This document shows, one piece after another, positions 8,204 to 17,749 of a DNA stretch of 64,000 nt. Position 1 is the first letter of the stretch. Each line of letters opens with the position of its first letter. The DNA lies in contig CAYLYM010000002.1 of assembly GCA_964387645.1 (NCBI GenBank), positions 9,045 through 73,044 on the forward strand, written 5' to 3'. Below the pieces are notes generated by a model, which saw nothing but the letters and a program-made list of their open reading frames with translations, did no database searches and was not told the origin of the DNA. The position numbers were made by a program, and so were the translations under genes. Source of the stretch: CAYLYM01 sp964387645. GTDB taxonomy: Bacteria; Calditrichota; Calditrichia; RBG-13-44-9.

Positions 8204-9622
8204 ATGTCAGAATTTGTTTTGGAAGAAGATCGTTTTTTTGAACCAGATCCGATTATTAGGAAAATAGCTCGCGAACTTTACCAAGAGGTAAAGGATCTGC
8301 CTATTGTTAGTCCACATGGACATGTTGACCCGCGGATTTTGGCTGAAAATACGCCTTTTCCTGATCCGACAGAACTTATTCTTATCCCTGATCATTATAT
8401 TTTCCGAATGCTTTATTCTCAGGGAATTCCTCTGGAATCACTTGGGATTCCTACGATAGACGGGACACCGGTGGAAACGGATCACCGCAAAATCTGGCAA
8501 ATTTTTGGAGAGAATTTTTACCTATTTAGGGGAACACCAACTGGTGTCTGGTTAACTCATGAATTTTATGAAGTTTTTGGTATTCGTGAAAAATTAACTG
8601 GCGAGTCGGCTTTGCGAATCTATGATCAGATTCAGGAAAAACTACAATCACCGGAATATCTACCACGCAGCTTGTATGACCGGTTTAATATTGAGGTATT
8701 AACTACTACCGATGGAGCAGAAGATACATTGGAATATCATAAGAAAATTCAGAAATCCGATTGGAACGCTCGTATAATTCCATGCTTTCGTCCCGATGCA
8801 GTCGTCAATATCACAGCTAAAGATTGGAAACAACATATTCACCGGTTGAGCGAAGTGAGTGGCATTGAAATAAATTCTTTTAAAAATTTTATCAAAGCTC
8901 TGGAACAGCGGCGAGAATTTTTCAAGTCCATGGGAGCAGTTTCAACTGACCAGGGTATTGTAAGCCCTTACACGCATGAATTATCGCCGAATGAAGTGGA
9001 AGCTATTTTTCAACGCGCTTTAAAGGGGACCGCTACCGAAGAGGATTGGAATCAATTTACTGCCCACATGTTGATGGAAATGGCAAGAATGAGTGTAGAA
9101 GATGGTCTGGTAATGCAAATCCATCCGGGGTCTTTCCGAAATCACAATAAATTCATCTTTGAACGATTTGGTCTGGATAAAGGCTGTGATATTCCTGTAC
9201 AAACAGAATATACTCGAAATTTACATGAATTACTCAACAAATATGGTAACCATCCAAATTTTACGTTGGTTGTTTTCACGTTGGATGAGAGCACTTATTC
9301 TAGGGAATTAGCACCGTTAGCAGGTCATTATCCGGCTATGAAATTAGGTGCAGCCTGGTGGTTCCATGACAGCATTGAAGGAATGATGCGGTTCAGACAA
9401 CATGTTACCGAGACTGCTGGATTCTATAACACGGTTGGTTTTACTGATGATACGCGAGCTTTCCCGTCCATTCCAGCGCGTCATGATGTAGCCCGACGGA
9501 TCGATGCTAATTTCCTGGCAATTCAAGTATCTAAACACATAATTGACTTAGAAGATGCTCGAACTATCATAAAGGATCTTGCTTATAATATTCCAAAAAA
9601 AGTTTATAAATTAGACAATTAA
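8204..9622 (+). CDS. uxaC: Uronate isomerase
   Basis: Cytoplasmic isomerase that converts D-glucuronate to D-fructuronate, or D-galacturonate to D-tagaturonate, the first step of hexuronate catabolism. The 472-residue length is right for the family. The metal-binding opening SPHGHVDP (residues 36-43) of this amidohydrolase-superfamily enzyme is intact. The stretch MQIHPGSFRNHN and the late AAWWFHDS and FTDDTRAF motifs also match. An AAAAGGGG ribosome-binding site lies 8 bases before the ATG. It follows the kinase/uridylyltransferase pair and precedes the TRAP transporter, which probably brings in its substrate. The later enzymes (fructuronate reductase, mannonate dehydratase, KDG kinase and aldolase) are not in the window. 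Confidence 0.95.
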   Translation: MSEFVLEEDRFFEPDPIIRKIARELYQEVKDLPIVSPHGHVDPRILAENTPFPDPTELILIPDHYIFRMLYSQGIPLESLGIPTIDGTPVETDHRKIWQIFGENFYLFRGTPTGVWLTHEFYEVFGIREKLTGESALRIYDQIQEKLQSPEYLPRSLYDRFNIEVLTTTDGAEDTLEYHKKIQKSDWNARIIPCFRPDAVVNITAKDWKQHIHRLSEVSGIEINSFKNFIKALEQRREFFKSMGAVSTDQGIVSPYTHELSPNEVEAIFQRALKGTATEEDWNQFTAHMLMEMARMSVEDGLVMQIHPGSFRNHNKFIFERFGLDKGCDIPVQTEYTRNLHELLNKYGNHPNFTLVVFTLDESTYSRELAPLAGHYPAMKLGAAWWFHDSIEGMMRFRQHVTETAGFYNTVGFTDDTRAFPSIPARHDVARRIDANFLAIQVSKHIIDLEDARTIIKDLAYNIPKKVYKLDN

Positions 9623-9817
9623 GCAGTCGAAAAAGCTTATTTTAAATCAGGTAATTATCCTTATGTTTTGTAAACACTTGAAAAATTAATTTGAAAATTT
9701 TATGTTAATCATTACTTTATTTGAACATAATTTAAATCTGGAAGATATGTTTGAACTCCCGGATTTGTAGCTTATGAAATAATTTAATTAAAAATTGACT
9801 AAATTGGAGGAATTGGA

Positions 9818-10810
9818 ATGCGATCGTTGAAAATTTTAATTTATTTTACTCTTCTTACTTTTATTATAATTGGTTTTTTGTTTTCCGGTTGTGGAAAGAA
9901 GAGTAATGTCGTCACCTTGAAGATGGCTCATGGATTGGCGACCACCCACCCGGTACACAAAGCCATGGAATTCATGGCGAAAAAAGCACTGGAAAAGTCT
10001 GATTCCACGCTGGTGATTGAGATTTATCCAAACGAACAATTAGGCAACGAAAAAGAAATGCTGGAAAAATTACAGTTGGGTGCTATTGCTCTTACCAAAG
10101 TATCCAGCAGCATGTTAGAGAGCTTTCTAGATGAGTACAAAGTATTTGCTCTTCCTTACATTTTCCGCAACGATGAGCACAAATGGAAAGTATTTAATGG
10201 TCCTATTGGTAAAAAGATATTGGCTTCTGGTGAAAAAATTAAGCTGAAGGGATTGGTTTATTATGATGCAGGTTTCCGTAGTTTTTATACCCGAGAAAAA
10301 CCGATTTTGCATCCTGATGATTTAAAAGGATTAAAGATCCGAACTCAGCAAAGCCCCATGGCAATGAAAATGATTTCGGCTTTAGGCGGATCGGCCACAC
10401 CCATTTCGTGGGGCGAATTATACACAGCCCTTCAACAGGGTGTAGTAGATGGTGCAGAAAATAATCCACCTAGCCTTTACACTTCCAATCATTACGAAGT
10501 CTGTAAGCATTATAGTCTGGATGAGCATACGGGAGTGCCAGATGTTGTTTTAATCAATACTGATGTCTGGAACAGATTGTCCCCTCTTCATAAAAAAGCT
10601 CTTATGGAGGCTGCTGAAGAATCTGTACCTTATCAAAGGCAATTGTGGAAAGAATTTGTAAAGGAGAGTATGGATAAAATGGTTGCAGCGGGTCTAAAAG
10701 TATATCATCCCGATAAACAGCCTTTTAAAGAGAAGGCTATGGCATTGTGGAAAGAATTTGAAGGAACAATTGTTGGCGAATTGGCAAAAGAGATTCAAGA
10801 GGTGAAGTAA
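9818..10810 (+). CDS. dctP: TRAP transporter solute-binding protein, DctP family (lipoprotein)
   Basis: 330 residues. A hydrophobic signal ending in LFSGC gives a lipidated Cys25, so the protein should be anchored on the periplasmic side of the inner membrane. The DctP fold is clear: KMAHGLATTHPVHKA opens the domain, KGLKIRTQQSP carries the conserved Arg that binds the substrate carboxylate, and GELYTALQQGVVDGAENN is the family signature. DctP proteins bind organic and sugar acids; placed after uxaC, a hexuronate is the likely ligand (inference from position). The next gene starts 2 bases after the stop, so dctP and dctQ are translationally coupled. Confidence 0.93.
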   Translation: MRSLKILIYFTLLTFIIIGFLFSGCGKKSNVVTLKMAHGLATTHPVHKAMEFMAKKALEKSDSTLVIEIYPNEQLGNEKEMLEKLQLGAIALTKVSSSMLESFLDEYKVFALPYIFRNDEHKWKVFNGPIGKKILASGEKIKLKGLVYYDAGFRSFYTREKPILHPDDLKGLKIRTQQSPMAMKMISALGGSATPISWGELYTALQQGVVDGAENNPPSLYTSNHYEVCKHYSLDEHTGVPDVVLINTDVWNRLSPLHKKALMEAAEESVPYQRQLWKEFVKESMDKMVAAGLKVYHPDKQPFKEKAMALWKEFEGTIVGELAKEIQEVK

Positions 10811-10812
10811 TC

Positions 10813-11304
10813 ATGTATAAACGAATAAGAAAAGGGCTTGATACATTTTTAGAAGTTCTTACAGCAGTGGTTATGGGTATCTTGGTTCTGGATGTAACTT
10901 GGCAAGTAATAACTCGTTTTATTCTGAAAAATCCGAGTAATTGGTCGGAGGAATTGGCCACTTATCTGATGATTTGGGTTGGTCTACTGGGGGCGGCTGT
11001 TGCGCTAAATCGTGGCGCACATCTGGGTATTGATTATTTCGTTGGAAAATTGGATCAAAAGAAAAGACTGATCACAGAGCTTATCGTCTTCCTCTCTATT
11101 GGGTTTTTCTCGGTCTTTGTGTTAATTTTGGGTGGTGTTAAACTTGTTCAAGAAACCTTCCAGATGGGACAAACGGCTCCGGCTACCGGCATTAAAATTG
11201 GTTATGTTTATATTTCTGTGCCAGTTTCTGGCTTTTTTATTGCCCTTTACAGTTTTGAATTTTTTGTAGAAAGCTTTTTAAAGCTGAAAAAACTATCATC
11301 TTAA
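10813..11304 (+). CDS. dctQ: TRAP transporter small permease, DctQ family
   Basis: 163-residue inner-membrane protein with four hydrophobic segments, the usual DctQ architecture. The loop after the first segment has ITRFILKNPSNWSEELATYLMIWVG, where the Trp-Ser/Thr-Glu-Glu run is the recognised family signature, followed by ALNRGAHLGIDYF. It forms the membrane complex with the DctM-type protein encoded next and takes substrate from the DctP-type binding protein. The gene lies 2 bases after dctP. Confidence 0.92.
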   Translation: MYKRIRKGLDTFLEVLTAVVMGILVLDVTWQVITRFILKNPSNWSEELATYLMIWVGLLGAAVALNRGAHLGIDYFVGKLDQKKRLITELIVFLSIGFFSVFVLILGGVKLVQETFQMGQTAPATGIKIGYVYISVPVSGFFIALYSFEFFVESFLKLKKLSS

Positions 11305-11386
11305 ATTTCTAGTGATTTATCTCCGCAGAGGGAGATGAGAATAAGTGTTGATTAATTGGTTATATTAATTCAAAGTGGAGTTGTCA

Positions 11387-12685
11387 ATGGATTGGCCTAC
11401 AATTGTTCTGGTTGTTAGTTTTGTTGTTTTGCTTTTTTTGAATGTACCTATTGCCTTTGCCATTGGTATTTCAACCCTTTTAACCATTTATACCATCGGT
11501 GGATTACCTGCTCTCAAGATTGTGGCACATACCATGGCAACAGGTATCGATAGCTTTGCTTTACTCGCTATTCCATTTTTTATCTTAGCCGGACTTTTTA
11601 TGGGTCGCGGTGGAATTGCCCGAAGGCTGATCGACTTTGCCAACGTGATTGTCGGTCGATTTCCAGGTGGCCTGGCGTATGTAAATATTTTAACCTGTAT
11701 GCTTTTTGGCGCGATATCAGGGTCAGCCGTTGCGGCTGTTTCCAGCGTCGGTGGATTCATGATTCCTCTAATGAATAAAGAAGGTTATCACCGCGATTTT
11801 AATGCTTCGGTAAGTATTACAGCAGCAACAACTGGATTACTTATTCCGCCAAGCAATGTAATGATTGTTTATTCTCTGGCTACCGGAGGAATTGTCTCTA
11901 TTGCTGCGATATTTCTGGCTGGATTTCTACCAGGGTTTCTGATGGGCCTTGGTTTAATGATAGTTAGCGGTATAATTTCTATTCGGCGTGGATATGGAAA
12001 AGGTATAAAATTTGGTTTGAAAGAAGGGTTTATTAAATTTCTGAGTGCTATTCCGCCATTATTCTTAGTGGTATTAGTTCTCGGTGGTATTTTAGCAGGA
12101 TTTTTTACTGCTACTGAAGCCGCAGCAATTGCAGTCGTATATGCCTTCATTCTATCAGTCTTTTTTTACAAAGAGGTTAAACTTAAAGATATCCCGCATA
12201 TTCTTTTACAAGGAGGCATTACTACTGCTGTTGTGTTTTTGCTTATTGGAACTTCCATGGCAATGTCCTGGGTGTTAGCCTATCAGGATATACCACAAAA
12301 TATCAGCACTGCCTTATTAAGCCTTTCGAATAGTAAGATTATCATCCTGTTGATTATCAACCTCATTTTATTAGCGGTAGGTACTTTTATGGATATGACA
12401 CCCGCTGTGCTGATTTTTACACCCATTTTCTTACCAATTGTTCAGAATTTAGGTGTGCATCCTATTCATTTTGGTATTATCATGATTATGAATTTATGTA
12501 TTGGTATTTGTACTCCACCAGTGGGTTCTGCGTTGTTTGTCGGCTGTGGAATTGCTGAAACGACTATAACTAAAGTACTGAAACATATTATTCCATTTTT
12601 CATTGCCATGATTATTGTCCTGTTTATCACTACCTATATTCCTGAAATTTCCCTCATTATTCCACGTCTCTTCGGCTTTCACTAA
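11387..12685 (+). CDS. dctM: TRAP transporter large permease, DctM family
   Basis: About 432 residues with some twelve hydrophobic segments; the Na+-coupled transport subunit of the TRAP system. The DctM signatures are present: the GAISGSAVAA loop, TAATTGLLIPPSN, and late in the protein MDMTPAVLIFTPIFLPI with NLCIGICTPPVG. The start is placed at ATG 11387, with GTGGAG at 11375-11380 serving as the ribosome-binding site, rather than at the in-frame GTG at 11375 that overlaps that site. It completes the DctPQM set and is followed by a hairpin, so it likely ends the uronate operon. Confidence 0.93.
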   Translation: MDWPTIVLVVSFVVLLFLNVPIAFAIGISTLLTIYTIGGLPALKIVAHTMATGIDSFALLAIPFFILAGLFMGRGGIARRLIDFANVIVGRFPGGLAYVNILTCMLFGAISGSAVAAVSSVGGFMIPLMNKEGYHRDFNASVSITAATTGLLIPPSNVMIVYSLATGGIVSIAAIFLAGFLPGFLMGLGLMIVSGIISIRRGYGKGIKFGLKEGFIKFLSAIPPLFLVVLVLGGILAGFFTATEAAAIAVVYAFILSVFFYKEVKLKDIPHILLQGGITTAVVFLLIGTSMAMSWVLAYQDIPQNISTALLSLSNSKIIILLIINLILLAVGTFMDMTPAVLIFTPIFLPIVQNLGVHPIHFGIIMIMNLCIGICTPPVGSALFVGCGIAETTITKVLKHIIPFFIAMIIVLFITTYIPEISLIIPRLFGFH

Positions 12686-12693
12686 GATAAATG

Positions 12694-12724
12694 AAACCAC
12701 CTTGAAAAGGATTCAGGGTGGTTT
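12694..12724 (+). terminator. Hairpin after the TRAP genes
   Basis: AAACCACCTTGAA (12694-12706) pairs with TTCAGGGTGGTTT (12712-12724) over 13 positions with one T-G wobble and a 5-base loop. It begins 9 bases after dctM. The T-tract is short, so the efficiency is uncertain. Confidence 0.65.
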
Positions 12725-12997
12725 CTGCAATTCTTGTATTTAGTTTTTATTTTCTAAAAAGACTATAAGTTCATAAGCTTCTCAATAAAATGCGTCCTAG
12801 TTTATTTTTAAAATTTGTTTGAATTAATCTATTTAACAAAAGCTTTTCATTTTTTGAATATTAGATTTGTTAATATTTTATATTGTGAATTGTTTTATTC
12901 ACTCTATCTATTATTTATAAACGGGGAGTGGATTTACAAAATTTTTGAATTTATTGAATAAATTGATATTAAATAATTCAATTTTTTTGAGGAGGAT
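12725..12997. other. AT-rich intergenic region
   Basis: 273 bases with no coding region I can support. A GAGGAG ribosome-binding site lies at the end, just before the ATG of the DUF5916 gene. A promoter for the large downstream cluster probably lies here, but no single -35/-10 pair stands out. Confidence 0.45.
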
Positions 12998-15157
12998 ATG
13001 CAAATAAGGTTTGGTCTCTTTTCTATTTTAATTTTCATTATTAATATATTTATAATTTATTCAGTGTTAGGAAATAGTCGGATAGAAGCTGTGTTAATAG
13101 AAACGCCGCCTAGGATTGATGGGCGAGTTGTTGAAGATGTATGGTTTAAAGCAGCAGTAGTTGATCAGTTTTTCCAGAGGGAGCCAGATACTGGTCAACC
13201 CTCATCACAACCAACTGAATTTTACGTCTGTTACGATCGAGATTATCTTTACATTGGAGTCAAATGCTATGATGATCCTGCTAAGGTTACTGCGAAAGAA
13301 ATGGCGCGCGATGCCAGTTTAAAATATGATGATAAAGTAGCCATCATTATTGATACTTTTCTTGATCGTCGGAATGCTTACTGGTTTCAAATTAATCCAC
13401 GCGGTTGTATTGGCGATGGAATTTTGAGTCAAAATGGTGCTGCATTAAATAAACAGTGGGATGGGCTTTGGGAAGGACGTGCTAAAATTCATGAAAAGGG
13501 TTGGGATGCCGAAATAGCCATACCGTTCAAGACCTTGAGTTTCCATCCTGGTCAGACTACCTGGGGCATCAAATTTATGCGCGAAATTCAACGGAGAAGT
13601 GAAAAGGTTTATTGGCCGGTTGCGAATTTAGATACTTATAAGTTCCAGGTGTCAGATGCAGGACTATTGGAAGGTCTTGATGGTATTTCGCAGGGTGTGG
13701 GATTGGATGTTGCTCCGTACGTTCTGGTTGGATTAGATCAGAAAGTTGGAACGAATTATAAGTACCCCTCAGATGCAGGTGTTGATATTTTTTATCAGAT
13801 TACCTCGGGAATAAAAAGCGCTATTACAATAAATACAGATTTTGCACAAACAGAGGTTGACGATCGTCAGATTAATTTAACACGTTTCAGATTACATTTT
13901 CCGGAGAAACGTGATTTTTTTCTTGATGGCGCCAGTTATTTTCAATTTGGGAGAGAAGGTGATCGGCAAAATCGCTATGCTAAAAAATTAATTCCATTTT
14001 TTTCACGACGATTGGGATTAGATAAAGATGGTAATCCAATTCCAATCGTATGGGGAGCCAAAGTGACTGGTCAGGTTGGTAAATGGAATCTGGGATTTTT
14101 GAATATTATGGATGAGCGGTCGACAGGAAAAAAGAACTTTACAGTAAATCGAGTATCTCGCAATTTTGGAAGCCAATCGTCAATTGGAATGATTGCAACG
14201 CACGGAAACGCCCTTTCAGAGGATGATAATCTACTTCTGGGTGTTGATGTGAGATTAGCTACTTCAACTTTCCGTGGCAACAAGAACCTGGCTTTTTTAG
14301 GATATCTTCTCAAATCCAAAACAACCGGTCTATCAGGAAATGATTTCGCTTTTGGAAGCGAGATCGTTTATCCTAACGATTTTTTATTTTTCAGAACTGG
14401 TTATCACCAGATTGAAGAAAATTTCCGAGCAGGAGTTGGTTTTGTTCCAAGGTTGAATTACCGGGAATCCTATGCTGAAATTTTATTTGGTCCTCGACCA
14501 AAAAGGTGGGGAATCTTACAAATTAAATTTGGCTCAGAACTGGATTATTTAACAGATTTGAATAATTATTTACTTACCCGAGAAGTTCGGTTTATACCAT
14601 TTTCCATATATTTTAATTCTGGAGATGAAATCGCCTTTGATATATCTCAACGGTATGAGTTTTTAGATAAACCTTTTAATATTTACACGGATCATATTAT
14701 TGATCCTGGCATTTATTCCTTTTGGCGTTACCAAATTAGAGTTGGCAGCGCCCAAAGACGAAATTTCTGGACTACTGTAAATTACAATTGGGGTGATTTC
14801 TGGAATGGAGAAAACAAGCAATTGCAGTTGGCTATGGGATATAAAATCACTGTTCCTCTTTTCATGGGGCTGCAATTAGAACACAATGATGTTTCTTTAA
14901 TCGACGGTGCTTTCAACGCCAAGGTTGTGCGTCTAAACGCCGATATTCTATTCAGTCCCAGGATAACTTTAAGCAATTTTATTCAATATGATAATTTTTC
15001 AAAAGAAATGGGTTGGCAATCTCGTTTTCGCTGGATTCTAAAACCGGGTAACGAAATTTTACTGGTTTGGAATTCTATATGGGAAGAACCCTTAGAACGT
15101 TATGAAATTTCTCAAAGTGCTTCTCGATTGAAATTCTGTTACAATTATAGATTTTAA
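12998..15157 (+). CDS. CBM9-like/DUF5916 outer-membrane beta-barrel protein
   Basis: 719 residues. A hydrophobic signal (about residues 1-26) is followed by a carbohydrate-binding family 9-like domain (about 35-230) that opens with PPRIDGRVVEDVWFKA and contains FYVCYDRDYLYIGVKCYD. The remainder, from about 245, is the DUF5916 region: it starts with DFAQTEVDDRQINLTRF and FPEKRDFFLDGASYF and goes on in alternating hydrophobic strands that end in an aromatic residue (CYNYRF), as expected of an outer-membrane barrel. Family members often sit near surface glycan or peptidase systems and their role is not established. Here it heads the large oxidoreductase cluster, so surface glycan binding is a reasonable inference. 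Confidence 0.8.
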   Translation: MQIRFGLFSILIFIINIFIIYSVLGNSRIEAVLIETPPRIDGRVVEDVWFKAAVVDQFFQREPDTGQPSSQPTEFYVCYDRDYLYIGVKCYDDPAKVTAKEMARDASLKYDDKVAIIIDTFLDRRNAYWFQINPRGCIGDGILSQNGAALNKQWDGLWEGRAKIHEKGWDAEIAIPFKTLSFHPGQTTWGIKFMREIQRRSEKVYWPVANLDTYKFQVSDAGLLEGLDGISQGVGLDVAPYVLVGLDQKVGTNYKYPSDAGVDIFYQITSGIKSAITINTDFAQTEVDDRQINLTRFRLHFPEKRDFFLDGASYFQFGREGDRQNRYAKKLIPFFSRRLGLDKDGNPIPIVWGAKVTGQVGKWNLGFLNIMDERSTGKKNFTVNRVSRNFGSQSSIGMIATHGNALSEDDNLLLGVDVRLATSTFRGNKNLAFLGYLLKSKTTGLSGNDFAFGSEIVYPNDFLFFRTGYHQIEENFRAGVGFVPRLNYRESYAEILFGPRPKRWGILQIKFGSELDYLTDLNNYLLTREVRFIPFSIYFNSGDEIAFDISQRYEFLDKPFNIYTDHIIDPGIYSFWRYQIRVGSAQRRNFWTTVNYNWGDFWNGENKQLQLAMGYKITVPLFMGLQLEHNDVSLIDGAFNAKVVRLNADILFSPRITLSNFIQYDNFSKEMGWQSRFRWILKPGNEILLVWNSIWEEPLERYEISQSASRLKFCYNYRF

Positions 15158-15361
15158 AATAATATTAAAAACAAGCTAAATGGATGTGGGAATATTGATA
15201 TAAATTTACCAGATATAATCGTAAGAATTGCTAATTTGTTTAAAATATAATTTTTTAATGTAATTTTATAATTTTAAATTTATATTGTTATTGAAAAGAT
15301 CAAAATAGTTTTGTAGACTAATATTAAGTTGCCAATCAACACAAAATAAGGAGAATGAACT

Positions 15362-16357
15362 ATGGCAAGACCTGTTACCCTTTTTACCGGTCAATGGGCT
15401 GATTTGCCCTTGAAAGATCTGGCCAAAATGGCTGCGGAGTGGGGCTACGATGGTCTGGAGTTAGCCTGTTGGGGTGATCACCTGGATGTCGAGAAGGCAG
15501 CTACGGATCTGGATTATTGTGAGAAGCAAAAGCAGATTTTAAAAGATAATAACCTTCAGCTATTTGCCATTAGCAACCATCTGGCTGGACAATTGGTATG
15601 TGATCCTAACAACGACAGTCGTTCTGATGCTTTTGCTCCAGCTGATTGTGCGGGCGATCCGGAAAAAAAACGTGCCTGGGCAGTAGAATCTATGAAGAAT
15701 GCTGCACGTGCCGCCAGGAATTTAGGCATCAAAATTGTAAATGGATTTACTGGCTCTTCAATCTGGCATATGTTCTATAGTTTCCCACCAGTAACTGATC
15801 AGATGATTGAGGACGGTTTTAAATACTTTGCTGATATGTGGAATCCAATTCTGGATGTTTTTGATGAGTGTGGCGTAAAATTTGCGCTAGAAGTACATCC
15901 CACTGAAATTGCTTTCGATCTTATTACTGCAAAAAAGGCTCTGGAAGCTATTAATTACCGGAAGTGTTTTGGCTTTAATTTCGATCCCAGCCATTTGCAC
16001 TGGCAGATGGTCGATCCGGTAAAATTTATTTATGAATTCCCTGATAGGATTTTCCATGTTCATATGAAAGACGCTGCTTTACAATTAGATGGACGTACTG
16101 GTATTCTTGGTTCGCATTTGAATTTTGGCCATCGTGAACGCGGATGGGATTTCCGTTCACTTGGTCGCGGCGGAGTGAATTTTGAAGAGATAATTCGAGC
16201 CCTCAACCATATTGGATACAAGGGGCCCCTCTCGGTTGAATGGGAAGACAGCGGAATGAAACGCGAGCAAGGAGCCAAGGAAGCCTGCGAATTTGTTAAA
16301 AGAATAGATTTTGAACCTTCACAGGTTGCCTTCGATGCAGCTTTTGAACAAGAATGA
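15362..16357 (+). CDS. Sugar phosphate isomerase/epimerase-like TIM barrel, cytoplasmic
   Basis: 331 residues with no signal peptide. It is an AP-endonuclease-2/xylose-isomerase-like TIM barrel. The expected metal ligands can be placed at Glu177 (FALEVHP), Asp208 (NFDPSHL), His234 (HVHMKD) and Glu293 (SVEWED). The start follows an AAGGAG site. Three Tat-type Gfo/Idh/MocA oxidoreductases follow at once (21 bases to the first). In known sugar-oxidising clusters such barrels act on keto sugars or the products of their cleavage as isomerases, epimerases or hydratases; the reaction here is not known. Being cytoplasmic, it would act after product uptake. Confidence 0.85.
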   Translation: MARPVTLFTGQWADLPLKDLAKMAAEWGYDGLELACWGDHLDVEKAATDLDYCEKQKQILKDNNLQLFAISNHLAGQLVCDPNNDSRSDAFAPADCAGDPEKKRAWAVESMKNAARAARNLGIKIVNGFTGSSIWHMFYSFPPVTDQMIEDGFKYFADMWNPILDVFDECGVKFALEVHPTEIAFDLITAKKALEAINYRKCFGFNFDPSHLHWQMVDPVKFIYEFPDRIFHVHMKDAALQLDGRTGILGSHLNFGHRERGWDFRSLGRGGVNFEEIIRALNHIGYKGPLSVEWEDSGMKREQGAKEACEFVKRIDFEPSQVAFDAAFEQE

Positions 16358-16377
16358 TATTATAAAAGGTAAGAATA

Positions 16378-17697
16378 ATGAGTCCAAAAGAAAAGATGAA
16401 TCGGCGTGAATTTATAAAAAAATCAGTGGGAGCTGCTGCTTGTGCAGCAGCCTTCCCCGCTTTTATCCCTTCAAAAGTTTTAGGAAGAAACGGTTCAGTA
16501 CCGCCTAGTGAGAAAATTACCATGGGTTTCATTGGTGTAGGTGGAATGGGAACGGGTAATTTGCGTGGTTTTATCGGAAAACCCGATGTTCAAGTTGTCG
16601 CAGTTTGTGATGTAGATACCGAGCACCGTAATAGGGCGCGAGATATTGTTAATTCAAGGTATGGTAATAAAGATTGTGCGACTTATAATGATTTTCGAGA
16701 TTTATTAAACCGGGATGATATTGATGCGGTGTGCATTGCAACCCCAGATCATTGGCATGCATTAATTGCCGTTGCTGCAGCCCGGGCAAAAAAGGATGTT
16801 TATGCCGAAAAACCGTTGGCCTATTCTATTGCCGAAGGTCGTGCCATTGTCGATGCTGTCCACCGTTATAACATCGTCTGGCAAACTGGTAGCCAGCAAA
16901 GGTCAGGTCGGAATTTTCGTTTTGCCTGTGAATTGGTTCGTAATGGACGAATCGGTGAAGTTAAAGTTGTCCGAGTGGGGTTGCCTTATGGGAATGGTAT
17001 TCGCAAAGCCAGTACCAAACCTGCGCCTGTCCCCAGAGGATTCGATTACGACATGTGGTTAGGGCCGGCTCCGTGGGCACCTTATTGTCCTGCACGTTGC
17101 CACTGGAACTTCCGATGGATTAGTGATTACTCACAGGGTCAATTGACTGACTGGGCTGGTCATCACATTGATATTGCCCACTGGGGTATGAACACTGAAT
17201 TGTCTGCTCCTATTGAAGTTTTCGATGCACGAGCTGATTATCCCAAAGCTGAAGACGGTCTTTTCGATACTCCTCCCAGTTATCGTTTTGTCTGTAAGTA
17301 TAAAGAAGGTTTTACCATGGTCGTTTCTGATACCCGACAACATCCAATTGGACGAGGCGTGTTGTTTGAGGGTTCGGAAGGCTGGATATTTGTCAGCCGC
17401 AGCGGTATGAAAGCCAACCCGGAATCGCTCTTAAAATCGAAAATTGGACCAAACGAAATTCATCTTTACGAAAGCAATGATCACAGACAAAATTTTTTAG
17501 ATTGTGTACGAACGAGGAAGAAAACGGTAGCCCCAGTTGATGTTGCTCATCATTCCATCATGGTAGCTCATATCGGTGCCATTGCCATGAAATTAGGGCG
17601 AAATTTGCGATGGGATAACAAAAAAGAACGTTTTATTGATGATCCAGAAGCCAATCGCTTACTTTCACGTCCCATGCGGAGTCCCTGGAAAATTTGA
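16378..17697 (+). CDS. Tat-exported Gfo/Idh/MocA oxidoreductase (tandem copy 1)
   Basis: 439 residues. A twin-arginine leader NRREFIKK is followed by a hydrophobic Ala-rich stretch ending near LGRNG. The N-terminal Rossmann fold has GFIGVGGMGTGN; the catalytic lysine lies in AEKPLAYS; the substrate-domain motif HHIDIAHW carries the H-x-x-D pair shared by all ten paralogues here. Family members oxidise a sugar hydroxyl with a bound NAD(P). The exported prototype, Zymomonas glucose-fructose oxidoreductase, is folded with its cofactor before Tat export. The C-terminus ends in RPMRSPWKI, close to the RSPWHL/RTPWHV endings of the two genes that follow, so these three form one subgroup. Substrate unknown. 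Confidence 0.88.
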   Translation: MSPKEKMNRREFIKKSVGAAACAAAFPAFIPSKVLGRNGSVPPSEKITMGFIGVGGMGTGNLRGFIGKPDVQVVAVCDVDTEHRNRARDIVNSRYGNKDCATYNDFRDLLNRDDIDAVCIATPDHWHALIAVAAARAKKDVYAEKPLAYSIAEGRAIVDAVHRYNIVWQTGSQQRSGRNFRFACELVRNGRIGEVKVVRVGLPYGNGIRKASTKPAPVPRGFDYDMWLGPAPWAPYCPARCHWNFRWISDYSQGQLTDWAGHHIDIAHWGMNTELSAPIEVFDARADYPKAEDGLFDTPPSYRFVCKYKEGFTMVVSDTRQHPIGRGVLFEGSEGWIFVSRSGMKANPESLLKSKIGPNEIHLYESNDHRQNFLDCVRTRKKTVAPVDVAHHSIMVAHIGAIAMKLGRNLRWDNKKERFIDDPEANRLLSRPMRSPWKI

Positions 17698-17749
17698 TTA
17701 GAAAATTTTATATAATAATTTGAAATCAAAAATTATTCACCAAAAAATT

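Noticed and set aside
9734..9765. Imperfect hairpin between uxaC and dctP
   Set aside because: The arms (AAATCTGGAAG and CTCCCGGATTT) pair with one mismatch and one wobble, there is no T-run, and it lies about 110 bases after uxaC; too weak to call a terminator or operator.
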